Below are positions 36,784 through 49,035 of a DNA stretch of 64,000 bases, piece by piece. The stretch is from Artocarpus heterophyllus. Its lineage: Eukaryota > Streptophyta > Magnoliopsida > Rosales > Moraceae. Position 1 is the stretch's first letter; every line of letters begins with the position of its first letter. Under the pieces are notes generated by a model. It was not told the DNA's origin and did no database searches. It saw only the letters and a list, made by a program, of their open reading frames with translations. A program made the translations under genes and the position numbers. The stretch is taken from NCBI GenBank assembly GCA_025403435.1, contig CM046350.1, forward strand, positions 20,716,324-20,780,323, written 5' to 3'.

Positions 36784-37832
36784 TATGGGGTATGGCTATA
36801 AGAGAAGAGCACGAACCTAAAGAAGTGAGTCAAAGGTCTTTTTTGGACTGTGAATTGAAATATACCACATGGAAAAAAAGTCGTTGAAAAATGCTACTAG
36901 CCACTTATGTTTTTGATAATTTTACTCTGGTATTGATTTTTATGAGTGACATACAATGTAAAAGTTTTTTTTTACAAGTAGCAAAAGTCAATCTACTATT
37001 CAATAACAATAGGCATAAATGTCTCCTAGGCATGGTGCCGACTATTGACTATGCACTTATCAAGCAAATATAGTGACCAATGCACGCCAGGTGACTGGTG
37101 GTTACCCATAGGGAGACCCGAAATTGGTATTGGGGGAAAGCCTATTACGACAAACTAATGAATCCAAATTCAGAGTCAATTATCTGTAAAGCCATTATTA
37201 ATTCAAATTGATTTTCAATAATGTAGTTCAATAGATAACAACGTTGATTAATAAACGGCAATTAGGGCCTTAAATACATAAATTAAATAGTTTAGGATCC
37301 GAGCTAAAAAACGAAACAAAAAATAGACTGTCATCTCGTCTGATTATGTGCAAGTGCTCGATTAGTTTACAACTCCAATACGTATTCTTCATAGTTAACC
37401 AATAAAATAGTTAAGTTCTACTTTCAATAATATAACAACATGGGTCATATTTGAGAGGTACAGATACCACCGGATCCAAGGAAAACAAAATATTTTCTTT
37501 TTCACTTGTGTTTCTTGAAAAAGATCCCTATTTTTTCTATGCTATTGGCAGCATTGATGTTCTACAAAACATTAGAATATTTCACGGATACTCCGTGGAG
37601 GCATTGACAACATATTCACGAGTAGTAGCTCTATTTATTGATTTTTAACTTGGGTTTTTCAATCATATTCTTTCCCGCATTTTATGCTGCCGCACTTTAT
37701 CTCTGTTATATGGTATCTTTTGGTCTACCTCATCTGCATTTTTTTTGTTCAAAGAATATTTGTATTGGCAATTTCTCTTTTACTACATATTTCCAATCTT
37801 TGATAGATATTCGACTTAGGACATGTTTATTT
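36784..37832. other. Intergenic DNA without a recognised gene
   Basis: Short open frames at 36891-37073 and 37451-37865 show no family resemblance. Nothing else supported. Confidence 0.4.
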
Positions 37833-38450
37833 TGCATGAAGGACAAAAATGTCGATGTCGACTGAGTTGTCAAGATTTTCATTGAATAATGTCTACGAAA
37901 ATATAAATGTCTATGGGTATTATGGAAAAAAATGAATATCTTAAGAAAAATCTTAAGATTTAAAATTTTTTCTTAAAACTTTACAAAATGCCAAAACAAT
38001 CAATATTATTTAATTTGATGGTCTAACATAAGAGTTTTATCATAAAGGGATTTGACTTGATATTGTGAAGTTTTAAACTATTTATTTAAAAAGTATAAAT
38101 TATTTAAAGACTAAATAAGTCTTAATAAGCACTTTTTTTAATGTTTTCAAATTGAAAATATTAGTCACTTTTTATTTAAAAATAATTAAAAAAGTTCTAG
38201 AAAATTGATTTTTATGTTAAAAAAAAAAGAAAATTTTCTTAGCATTTTTGGATATTTTGTGGATATTTCTAGAAATATTCTAAATTAAATAATGCTATTC
38301 ACTAAGAGGATCTTTGTGGACATTGTGGATAATTTACGGACATCCTAGAAGAGAAATCCTTTCCTCTCATATCCATGTCGGGACTTCAAAATGTAGTTAT
38401 TGTTCTAGAAATGTCGATAATATTGTGAACGTTTTCATCCTTGCTTTGCA
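37833..38450. repeat. Dispersed non-coding repeat (relative of 9272-10218)
   Basis: Ends TGCATGAAGGACAAAAATGT and (reverse complement) TGCAAAGCAAGGATGAAAACG resemble inverted repeats. Shares ACTTTACAAAATG, TTTTTGGATATTTTG-like words and CATGTCGGGACTT-like words with the copy near 10 kb. Non-coding. Confidence 0.55.
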
Positions 38451-39550
38451 TAAAAAGGAAAGAAAAAATAAGGAGTGATTTTCTTTTCTTTTAAATAATG
38501 TGTTTGCTCACAAAATCAGTAATGAGAGTTTTTGTAAACCCCACACAATATAAGAAATGAGAAAAGAGAATACTAATCCTTCCACATCCATTCGTATTGA
38601 TTCCCTATCAAAGAGAATGAATATTATATTTATTTAGATGTCTAAATTTAAATGTTATTATTTAGTAGGAATTAATTAAGTCAAAATAATATATTTATAA
38701 TTATATTAAATAAGATCTCATTTTTAAGTAAGTAAACATTAAAAAGGGAATGAGATTGTTTCCCATCATAGCATCAAATAATTAAGTAAACAATATAAAA
38801 AAAATGAATAATGCTCACTCTTATTACTTTGTTTTTCTTTTCAATGCCATTATCTTTTCATTTACATTTTTTTTATGTTTTGGTAAACACGCTCTTAATT
38901 ATGTAGCTAGAAATCTTTAGATTCTCTTTGTGGTTACTACGTTTGTATATGTTGCCACTTTTTTGATGTCTTGTTGTTCGCATTTCAGGAATGCAGATTT
39001 TTTTTTTTTTTTAAGGTTAATTGGCATAATAATTGAGTGCACTATGAACAACTCGTGGTGTTTCACAACATAGGTTAGAACTAAAACTTTTAATTGTTAC
39101 AATATAATACTCTCACATGTTATAACGTTTTCAATCAAAATTGATTTTAATTAGTGCTTTCAGACATTCTATCATAAATTAGAGCCAATATAGAATAATA
39201 TTGTAAAACATCAGCGGTGCTATAGGACAAACAAAAAGCTTAACCGTCTGTATAGCATCAGTCAAACCCATCAAACGATTATATAGTTTCGTATGCTAAA
39301 ACACATCTTCGTTTCTTTACTGTACCTATGACCCGTCATAACTTCTTACTTACAAAAAGAATTAACAAACTAAAAATATGCAAAAAGAGAAGAAAGATTT
39401 GCCCACCTGTGATCGCTATCCTATTAACATTCATCTAGACTTCTCCCAAACCCTTGTCACTTTTTTTTTTTCTTTTTTTTACTATTGCATTTTGATTTTT
39501 TGTCTCTTTTCTTTCTCTCTTTCCCTGTGACATTTACTTTAAGAGACAAA
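38451..39550. other. 3' flank of the TOD1 gene with a degenerate MITE
   Basis: 39046-39174 resembles the hAT-type MITEs (GTGTTTCACAAC ... TTTCAGACATTCTA, internal CTCACATGTTATAACG) but is eroded. The last part, up to 39550, should include the TOD1 3' untranslated region. Confidence 0.4.
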
Positions 39551-42500
39551 TCAATCATGGGATTCACCCCACATCTCCGAAAGGTACTTCTGACAGCTTC
39601 CATTTACAAATCTCGAATCTGAACTTGCCCATTTAGTCCTTCTACTTCTAGTCTGGGACCCTTTGGATCCTCCAATATTTGCAGAAGTGGTCCCACCTCC
39701 AGGCTTCAGGTTATGCCTGTATTCCACAGCAATTCTCTCAAACACTTCAACCTCAAACATGTTCACCTTCAGCTTTGGTCTCATATGGTCTCTCACGTAT
39801 GCAAAAGCCAATTGGTCCCTTGGGTTGAAACCTTCCAACTCATTGAACAACAAGCAAGAGAAAAGATTGCTCTCCAAGTCATGCTTTCTCAGAATAAGAG
39901 CACTATCTGGGACGTCTACCAAACACAAAGATAAATACATTAATGAATTTAATTTTATATTTAAGCACCTAAATAAGAGCAGACCACGATGAATGTAGCT
40001 CAGAACTATTGGTCAATGGGAGTCACATATAATTGGCTACTTGTGGTCTTTTCCATAATGTACTTCAAAAAAAGAAAAAAAAAATAGTGCCCTTACATTT
40101 TTGATTCACCTTCGGTAACGCTACTGAAATATGATCATACAGTGCAAAACTTGTCCAAGGATTACGGGATAGTCTCTAGACCGATACAATTTTTTATTGT
40201 TGGATTTTACTTGACATTTTACCAAAAATACCATCTTTTAATATTTATATTTTATAAATGTCATACATGTTTATTTGTAACACAATTTAACATATTATAT
40301 TAATGATAATATGACATAAACTTTTCTAAATATAGCATAAATTATACAACTTTTAAATATGCGACATGACATGTAGTTTTCTCTTCAAATTTAAGGGTCT
40401 AAATCAATAGTGTGTTTGGCACATGATTCGAACCGTTTTCAGTGTAAAGTTCTAAGGTATTTAAATTTGCTTATACTGTACAAAGAAAAAGTTCTGGCCT
40501 ACTCTTAGAATCAATCTATACTGTGCATCAAATTACGGTCAAAAAATAGAAATTTAAGCCCGAAAATTTATACTGTATGGAAGACTGGCATCCCAAAAAG
40601 TTCTATTATATATATATATATATATATATTATGTGGAAAGCTGGCCCACCACGTTTCCTAGGATATATGTTGAACAATAATACCAAACTTCAATAGGGTC
40701 AAGGGGGAAGAAGCAGATATATTTCATGCAATTTTTAACTCTGCAAAACGACGTTCGGTGTCCAACTAATCAGAATTGTCTTCTCTTGGCATGAATAACA
40801 TGATTTACACTTCATATATGGGACCGCTCTAACTTGTCCAATTAAATAATGCTTTGGACCACACTGGTTAAAGCTTCATTTTCATGGTACTTTGTGACCG
40901 AACCGAACTCTTCCCACTAACCTCCCTTACTTAAATTTACCCTTTGTCCTTTGGTATTAGAAAGCATGAAAATATGTGTAGAATTTTTTTTAAAAAATAT
41001 TGTTCTTAATAAGAATTTAAAAAAAGTTCATTTATCATAAAATCAAGATTATATCGCGAATAATTTCTCACGTCATGATGATTAGAAGATCTCAAGGTTG
41101 AGACTAGTTAAGTCATATATTTTTAATTTGTTAATTAACTAAATAGCCAGGCTTCAAGTAAATAATTTCATTATTAATGAACACAAGAAGCTAGTCAACT
41201 TTGGCTTCTTAATGAGCCTCCCCCAGGGCGTACACCATGGCTTTCATCTCCCTAAGTAATTGTTACGGTCTAACTGAGGATGCATATAATCATTTATGTA
41301 ATGATAATCTCGGAAAGCTTTTAGGGGAAGGCACTTCCTATCAATAATTCATAACGACACCCCTTAGAAACTCAACTTTACTTGTCTTCCAAAATAAGAA
41401 ATATACTGAAATCATAATAGCAGTATAAGCATTAAACAGTTCAACTACTCTTGAGGCTGATTGCACCTAACATAGATATGTATTAATTAAATTATGATTT
41501 ATTCATTTTCATTTCAGACTTTAACCCTTTATTTCAAGCACGCCAATATCAATATTTATTTTTTCAGGATGTCGATTTCCATAAATATTGTACCTACTTT
41601 TTCTTCTTTGGTGACTTATATTGTAAGGCATGTTGCTTTGCCTTACAGGAATAGAGCACCTTTTAACCGTCGGATTGGATTTTCAATAGTTGGATCTGTG
41701 AGTGTTTAAATTAAATAACGTACAGATATAAACGTATTTCTATATATAGATCTAACCGTTAAAATTTTATCCGACGGTTAAAGAAACTTACTCTCCTAGT
41801 AGGGCCTAAAAATTGTATCCTTTTCCTAAAATAATAATCCAAAATTTGTCTTCCTCATTACCACAAGACATTAATTCACTGGTAATGAAAGTTAAAAAGT
41901 TACCTGAGGTATATGGAAGCTTATTGGGACGCCATGGCTGCAAACCATACTCACAATATGTCTCCATTTGTCTCCTCAAAGCATCAACATCCCACCATTT
42001 CTTCCACCTTGCCGTTGCCATTGCTTCTTCCATGGTGTGAACATAAAAGGGATGTTTTGATATTGCCACGTCTGCCTTTGGTGAAACAACTAGTGCATGA
42101 ATCAAAAGCAACGGATCAACCATCAATTGCAACTTGGCGTCTATCCAAATACTGAATTTCGCATTTGGGAAAAGCCTGTGAACCAAGTATTTTGGTATGA
42201 CACCATTCATGGCCGGAATCTTATACAAATTCTCGCTTAAGACCTTGACAATCCTCCAAGCACCGATCGAAATCGAATTTTCGAGTGATTCTTCGGAGAG
42301 TAATTTGTGGCTCTTTAGGCCTTTTAGCGTGATGTCGTCCACAAACATGTAGAAACATACGTTTTCAAGTGTTTTAGATCCAAGGCCTCTCGGTTGTCTA
42401 ATTTTATCATGGTCATTGAAAATTGCCGAAACCACAACAACTCCTTTGCAATTTTCCATGGCAATTCGATCTGATTCCGATACAAACAACAAAAAAGAAA

Positions 42501-43285
42501 ACGTGTCAATTCGCCTGCATTACACAGAATCGAAAAATAACAAAATAAAGAACAGAAGTTTGCAATAATTATTGGAAATTTAGAATTGTTTGAATTGAAA
42601 AATCTATAGACGATTAAATATTTTTTCATGTTTTTACTATGCTTCTTTAAATGTAAAAAATTATGAACATCTCCCAAGAAAAAATAAAAATAAAAAAAGT
42701 ACAACCGCTAACCTGAATCACTAATCGGAAATTCCTTGAAGAATCCACAAGGAACTCGAGTGGTATCATTTTGATGATCAAAATATGAAAATCTCTCATG
42801 AACACTAAAATTCCCACCAAATGTTTCAGAATTTCCCTCCAAATACCTCAAAACGGACAAAGAAGAAGATGTAGAAGAAGAAAAAGTTTCACACAAATCT
42901 CCAATTTCCTTCACGACCGTCCAATAATCTGACACAAAAACCAAAACCCATTCGTGAAAAACAACAATTATCAAAACCCAGAAACAGAATTCCTCAACGC
43001 AAAGATTGCAGAAAATTGGAGAAAAATTGTCGTACCTGAGAAGAAAACAGGGGAAGAACAACTTGTACGGAGGGTTGGGATTGCGTACTTGTGTTCTCCG
43101 TAAGAAGAAGGGTAAGAGAAGTTAGGGGAGTGGAGAGGCTCGAAGGGAGAAGATCTGTAAAGGCATTTGGTTTTAGAGAGAGAAGTGTAGAGGGCGAAGA
43201 AGAGTGAGATAGAGAGATAGAGAAGAGAGAAACAGAGAAGCTTGGATTGGAAGAACAGAGGAGGTGCTGACGTTGCTTTCCCCAT
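39551..43285 (-). CDS. TOD1: TOD1-type DUF616 Golgi protein (four exons)
   Basis: Exons: 43285-43036, 42928-42713, 42470-41904, 39915-39551. All introns are GT/AG, all in phase 1, and the joined frame is 465 codons plus stop, close to the Arabidopsis protein as I recall it. Residues about 14-34 form one N-terminal membrane anchor, giving a type II topology usual for Golgi enzymes. The DUF616 domain follows, with VVVVSAIFNDHDKIRQP near 166, YMFVDD near 196, FSIWIDAKLQ near 261 and ARWKKWWD after that. In Arabidopsis TOD1 was described as an alkaline ceramidase acting in turgor control of pollen tubes and guard cells. The related MUCI70 is treated as a hexosyltransferase, and the IDAK and VDD motifs look glycosyltransferase-like. 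Intron 3 is nearly 2 kb and holds a (TA)n tract at about 40605-40630. Confidence 0.92.
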
Positions 43286-43860
43286 GAAACAAACAACAAT
43301 TTGTTGTGTCCATTAATGGGTTTTATTTTTATTTTTCCATTTTCTTTTCTGAATGCAAAATTTTTTAATATATTCATAAACCGTGAGTTGATAAATTTCT
43401 TAAAAATGGACCTTCAATTTTTTTGGGAACAAAAGTTTTAGGATATATACCAGTCAACATGTTGGTTACAAGTTAGTTATCAAGTTGCTCACAAGATAGT
43501 TAGTTACAAGTTTACCCTTTGTAATCAATTAGTTTTGCTGTTATAATAAATAAAAATTACATAATCTACTCATTGTTTAAAGAGTAAATTAATATCTGTT
43601 TTTATTGTGTAGATATCATTTATATGTCTCTTTTTTAAAATTTTATATATTCAGAACTGTAAAACACCTTGTAACTAAATATTATCATTATTTAAATTTT
43701 TATAACAAAATTTTTTATTTTTTAAATAGTCAAATTAGGAAAAAAATATACACGTATATTTCTTATTTTAACATATTATATTAATGCATTATCATTATCA
43801 CTTGAAGTCTTAAAAAAATAAAATGAATGCCATTGAGTATCATTATCATTAAATGTCATT
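43286..43860. other. Upstream region of TOD1
   Basis: Expected to hold its promoter. AT-rich, no individual element supported. Confidence 0.4.
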
Positions 43861-44340
43861 AATTTAATGATATAACAATTATATAATCTATAAGATACAC
43901 AAAAAAAACTTAATAAATATCATATTATTAATTTAATTACATATCACAAAAAAACAAGAAATATCATTCACTTGAAGTCTTAAAAAATAAATGTCATTGC
44001 GTATTATTATTATTACGTATCATTAACTTAATGATATATCAATTATATAACCAATAAGATTACGTATCATTATATAGATTATATAATTGTTATATCATTA
44101 ACTTAGTGATATAACAATTATATAATCTATAAGATACACAAAAAAAACTTAATAAATATCATATTATTAATTTAATTACATATCACAAAAAAACAAGAAA
44201 TGCCATTCACTTGAAGTCTTAAAAAATAAATGTCATTGCGTATCATTATTATTACGTATTATTAACTTAATGATATATTAATTATATAACCAATAAGAAT
44301 TATACAACCAGTAAGACACATAAAAAGACTTAATAATACT
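43861..44340. repeat. AT-rich tandem repeat (239-bp period) with a perfect 25-bp inverted repeat
   Basis: Two copies: the word AACAATTATATAATC begins at 43874 and 44113. Both continue through TAAGATACACAAAAAAAAC, CACTTGAAGTCTTAAAAAA and AATGTCATTGCGTAT. At the junction, 44073-44097 and 44107-44131 are exact reverse complements of 25 bases around a 9-base loop. Non-coding. Confidence 0.88.
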
Positions 44341-45474
44341 GTGTCATTAATTTAATTACAACATCTTAATTTCAATTTGTCAGTAAAACTATATCATTAA
44401 TTTAATTATAACACCCTAATCTAACTTGTCAATCAAAAAATTTCATCTTTTTAGAAAATTTTAAAATCATTATTTTAAATACCAATTTAAATTTAAACAA
44501 CAAACACCCTAATTTCATGGATTTTGTTTTAAATATAATGATATATAATCCGTTTGAAACCTTAAATACGTATATTATAGTTATTCTAAAAAAAAATTAA
44601 AACTAGCAATATTATTGTTATGGTCATTAATGTCTTTATACACATACATTAAAATATATAAAAAATATTCATAAATTACAGACATATTTTAATTCTACGA
44701 ATAAAAAAGAGCCACTTCTCTGTTAACCCATGATTCATTTTCCCTCTCTCTACAACCGTGTATATGAAAACACATTTTGTACTCTGATATCAATGAGAAG
44801 CATCATTTTCACATTCTCGTTCTTTCTCTGGTTCATCTACTTCCTCTGCTTCATCTTTCTTTCCGATCATTCATTCAAGATTGAGCAAAAAGATTTTTTT
44901 TTTTCTTTTTGGGATTTCGTTATCACCCTTATGGAAAAACAGACTTTACTTAAAAACAGAGGGAAAAAAAAAAACTCAATTAATTAATTGTCATGTGCCA
45001 CTGCATGATACATGACATCAACGTTAACTTTTTGGAAATATTACATGGCAAAAAAGCCATTTTGGGAACGATTTTGAAAGGAATTGAGTGATTTTTTTTT
45101 TTTTTTTTCTTTTTTTTGGTCCAATAGTAAGAAATGAGCTTTAAATCTTTGGCTGGTAATATAACTTTTTATCAACCAAACCAATTAACTGATTGAAAAA
45201 TGGAAATAGGCCATTTATCCATCATATTGTTCGTAAAATATAATTTGGAATTTAATCATGATATCCAAAATTTAGCAATGAGCTTTGTACTTGTTTTATT
45301 ATTTGTATTTGTTATTTATGAGACGGCATGGTCTCATTTTTGGGTGAAATGAGGAAATCTTGGTCATTTAAATGCAAAGGATTTATTGTTTTTAGCGAAA
45401 AAGAAGGGACTGGATTTTTATGAGATTTTTTTTTTTTGGAGCTACATTTATTCTTTTTGTTTAGACTAGTGATG
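44341..45474. other. AT-rich intergenic DNA
   Basis: An 85-codon open frame at 44730 is Phe/Ser-rich and ends in Lys; I consider it chance. A poly-T run lies at about 45090-45116. Nothing else seen. Confidence 0.4.
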
Positions 45475-46290
45475 AGCACATCCGCACTTTTGAATCAAAA
45501 ATCTTAAAATTTCTTGTAAAATTTTTTTGATAAGAAAATCTAAAGTGTTGAAAATGCAAATAAAAAAGTGAGAGGACGAAAAAAACAAGGGGATCAAAAC
45601 TGGAAAAAGTAGCGTAAAAGAATAAAAAAAAAAAAAGAGAGAGGATAAAGCCATTAAAAAAAGATGAAAAAGAGTAAAAAAATAAAACCAAAAAAGAGAA
45701 ATAAAAAAAAAAAAAACAAAAGACTTATAAGAGGACATGTGTCAGCCAATGAAAATTGCTCATCGGCTCTTTCAAGGTCTTATAAATTTTTTTGTATATT
45801 TTTTAATACTTAGATTTAAAGCGTCAAAAATGCAAATAGAAAGAAGGGAGGACCAAAGAAAAAATAAAAGGAACAAAAGGGACAAAAGCCAATAAAAAAA
45901 GATAAAAAAGAATAAAAGAATATAAAAACCAAAAGAGGAGGGAAAAAAATGTTAAAAAATAAAAAAACTTATAGGAGGACATGTGTGAGCCAATGGGAAT
46001 TACCCATTGGCTCGTTTAAGATCGTGCATATTTTTTTGTAAGTTTTTTATATTAAGATCTAAAGCGTTAAAAATGCAAATAAAAAGAAGGGAGGAAAAAA
46101 AAAAAGGAACAAAAGGAAAAAAAGAAAAAGAAAAAGAAAGGATGAAAGCCAATAAAAAAGGATGAAAAAGAATAAAAGAAAATAAACCAAAAAAAGAAGA
46201 GAGAAAAAAATAAAAAAGGTTAAAAAAATAAAAAAAAAATTATAGGAGGACATGTATCAAATAATAAAAATTGTCCATTAATCATTTGAG
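45475..46290. repeat. Purine-rich tandem repeat, three degenerate units of ~240-275 bp
   Basis: Each unit has an AAAGYGTTRAAAATGCAAATA box (at about 45541, 45818 and 46060), a long A/G-only tract of 100 or more bases, then AGGAGGACATGTGTSAGCCAATG and an imperfect palindrome AATTGCCCATTGGCTC-like. The A/G tracts read as Phe-rich open frames on the minus strand; these are artefacts. Confidence 0.8.
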
Positions 46291-46534
46291 ATATGTGTGT
46301 GTGTGTGTGTAGACGAAGCAAAAAAAAGAAAAAAAAGAAAAAAAAAAAAGAGACATTTAAAATAAAAATTGTCCTCGCCGCCGATGTTTTGGATATTATT
46401 ACGAAAAGAACAAGGTTATCTCCGTCTTTCTCTTTGTTCTCCTTTTAGGATTCACATGCTTTTCTCGTTGTAGCCGGTGGCCCATTGCGGATTTCGTGAC
46501 GAATGCTCAGCGTTGCTCCAACTATATTTATTAA
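46291..46534. other. Intergenic DNA with a GT microsatellite
   Basis: A (TG)n tract lies at about 46294-46310, followed by A-rich sequence. No gene. Confidence 0.4.
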
Positions 46535-46713
46535 CAAGGTGTTTAAAAAGGTGATAAAAATCAATAATGAGAACCATTTTTATTGTAGCATGTGAGAGTT
46601 TTATACTATAACGTATTTTTTTATTGTTATTGTAGCATATAAAAACTTTATACTATTTATAACTAAAATTGTGGTAAAAACTGAGTGATTCTTACCACTG
46701 TCAAATACCTCAT
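46535..46713. mobile_element. hAT-type MITE (family member 4)
   Basis: Ends AAGGTGTTTAAAAAGGTG and (reverse complement) TGAGGTATTTGACAGTG. Internal words ATTGTAGCATGTGAGAG and TTATTGTAGCATATAAAAAC match the copy at 7.5 kb. Target duplication unclear. Confidence 0.6.
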
Positions 46714-47619
46714 AAATTTGATTTTAAATTGTTAAATAGTTGATGCAATAAATTTTATGGTCAGTAAATTGTCTTGTCAACTAGCAAATTAGTGCATAAT
46801 ATTGACGCACATCCAGCTCTCAATTGGTTGTAGAATTAAAATGTAAACGACGTTCTTGTGAAAATTCCTTTGTTTTCTCTATCGGTAAAAATTTGACAAA
46901 CCTTCCCACATGACAAGTATTTTTTTTTTACCCTATGTATAGTTACTATTATTTAAATTGTTGATTAAATTTTAATGGCATGATCTATGATGGGAAGCAA
47001 TTCTATAATCTGGGAAGCAATTCTATGATCTGTGATACATATTTTTAACACAGACGCTCACAAAGCTTTTATTTGTTTTATCCTTCATCTTTCCTGTTGT
47101 TTATTCTACCAAAATGCAAAAGTTATAATAAAAGGACTCTTCCCCTCTTGGCCTTGTCTATTTGTTTGGATTAAACGTGTATACGGTCTAAGTTGGTTCT
47201 GAATTTGCCAAGTTTGCTAGACTGAACCATTTGCGGCATAAAAGAATGCAAATTGGACTGGAATGTTCTATAAAGGAGACCGGACTAGATATGACTGGAT
47301 CATTACAAAATGGTCTTATCCAACTTAAATTGCAGTTTGGGCTTATAATCAGGTCAAGTTTTTTTCTTTTCTTTTTTTTTTTTTGAGAATTTTCATAAAT
47401 GCAATCTTTTAAGATTTACTATTTATAAATTATATATATATTTATTTGTGGCATAATTTAACATATAATATAAGGGTAGTGAGATAAATTTTTCTAAAAG
47501 TAGCATAAATAAACACAACTTTTCAAAGTGTGGCAAAACATGTTATTTTCTCTCTCTCTCTCTTTTTGAAAAGATAATCGTGCCTAATTTTTTACGTACA
47601 TGGCTTTTTATTTTTTATT
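46714..47619. other. Intergenic DNA
   Basis: A small direct duplication GGGAAGCAATTCTAT(A/G)ATCTG lies at 46995-47035. No gene recognised. Confidence 0.4.
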
Positions 47620-48943
47620 TTTTGACAAAAACACAAGAATATAAGCATTTTTTCAAGACTACTTTCCTAAAAAACTCTTTTTAAAACTGTCATTTTAATT
47701 AAAAAAATGATTTATTAAATGTCTTCCTTCTTTAATTAGAGAAGATAATTTATTAAAAGTCTAAATTACCCTTTATTTTAACTCTCTCATGTGGTAGATT
47801 ACTTCGGTCGTCGAGTGGGATGCCGGAGCGTAACCTAATAGGTTTTGGGGCAGGTACCTACTAGATTCTAATATATTTTCTTTGAAACAAAAAATACCAA
47901 CTGCCTTCGGTCACTAGCACATAGTGTTGGAGCATAACATGATAGGTTCTGGAGCGAAAACCTAGTAGGTTCCAACCTATTTTCTTTGAAACAAAAAAAT
48001 ACCAATCGCCTCCAGTTGTTGATATGATTGTTAATGAGATGTTTTTTAGTTTAATGTTTGATCTAAGCTTTTGGCCTCTATGTTTAAATATTTGGTATTT
48101 TTTTTTGTTTATGCTTTTCTGGTTACTTGAGATTTATAATGTTGGTTGTACTTTTTATTTTTATTATTGAAATGGTTTATCACACCGGAACTTGGCGGGT
48201 TCCAAGACGGCACTTGGCGGGCTTCGCGATGGAACCTGTTGCATTTGGTGGGTTTGATGGCAGAACCTAGTCGGTTCTCGCTTCAGAACCTACCAGGTTC
48301 CACTCCAACACCTTGCTTAGGGCAACAGGAAGCGGTTGGTATTTCTAGTTTCAAAGAACATATAATAGAACCTAGTACGTTCTAGCTCTAGAATCTACCA
48401 TGTTCAGCTCTAGCACCTTGCGCTGGCGACTAGAGGCAGTTGACATTTTTAATTTCAAAGAAAATGTGTTTGAACCTGGTAGGTTCCTGCTCTAAAACCT
48501 ACCAGGTTATGCTCCGACACTCTACGCTGACGACCAGAGACGGTTGGTATTTCTTTGTTTCAAAAAAATATATTAGAATCTGGTAGGTTCTTGCTTCAAA
48601 ACCTACCAGTTACATTTCGGCACCCTATGTTAGTAATTGGAGGTGGTTGACATTTCTTTGTCTCAAAGAAAATATGTTAGAACTTGATAAGTTCCCATTC
48701 TCGAATGTAGCAGGTTACGCTCTAGCATCCCGCATCAGCTACCGAAGTAATCTACAATATGAGGGAATGAGAAGGAAGAGTAATTTAGATTTTTAATAAA
48801 TCATTTTTTTCTAATTAAAAAAGGAAGGATAACTTGAACTTTTAATAAATTACTTTTTTAATTAAAGGGCTTGGAAAGGTGCTTCTGAGGAGGGTAGTCT
48901 TGAAAAAGGTGCTCCTTTAGTGGGGCATTATTTTGTTTTTCTC
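47620..48943. mobile_element. Fold-back element with 105-bp internal tandem repeats in opposite orientation
   Basis: Outer arms: CATTTTTTCAAGACTAC near 47650 pairs with GTAGTCTTGAAAAAGG near 48895, and TTTAATTAGAGAAGAT-type words pair with those near 48830. Inside, 47810-48015 carries two units of a 105-bp repeat and 48190-48770 carries about five units in reverse orientation (period marks at 48334, 48437, 48541, 48648). Each unit contains the interrupted palindrome GAACCT-N3-AGGTTC. No protein. No certain target duplication, so the ends are approximate. Confidence 0.75.
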
Positions 48944-49035
48944 ATTCAAAAATCTAAAAGATCTAGTCTGTTTTGGATCCATCTACAAACAAAAGGCCCA
49001 CTATTTCTTTCATATGATCTCAGACTATTAGAAAT

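Noticed and set aside
39992..40030. tRNA-like GTAGCTCAG word
   Set aside because: No acceptor stem or TPsiC arm could be paired around it.
42708..43377. Overlapping alternative frames at the TOD1 5' end
   Set aside because: Splice sites and phase place the coding exons in one frame; the others are shadows running into introns.
45461..46253. Several Phe/Leu-rich open frames resembling membrane proteins
   Set aside because: They translate the complement of poly-purine repeats; low complexity with no stop pressure.
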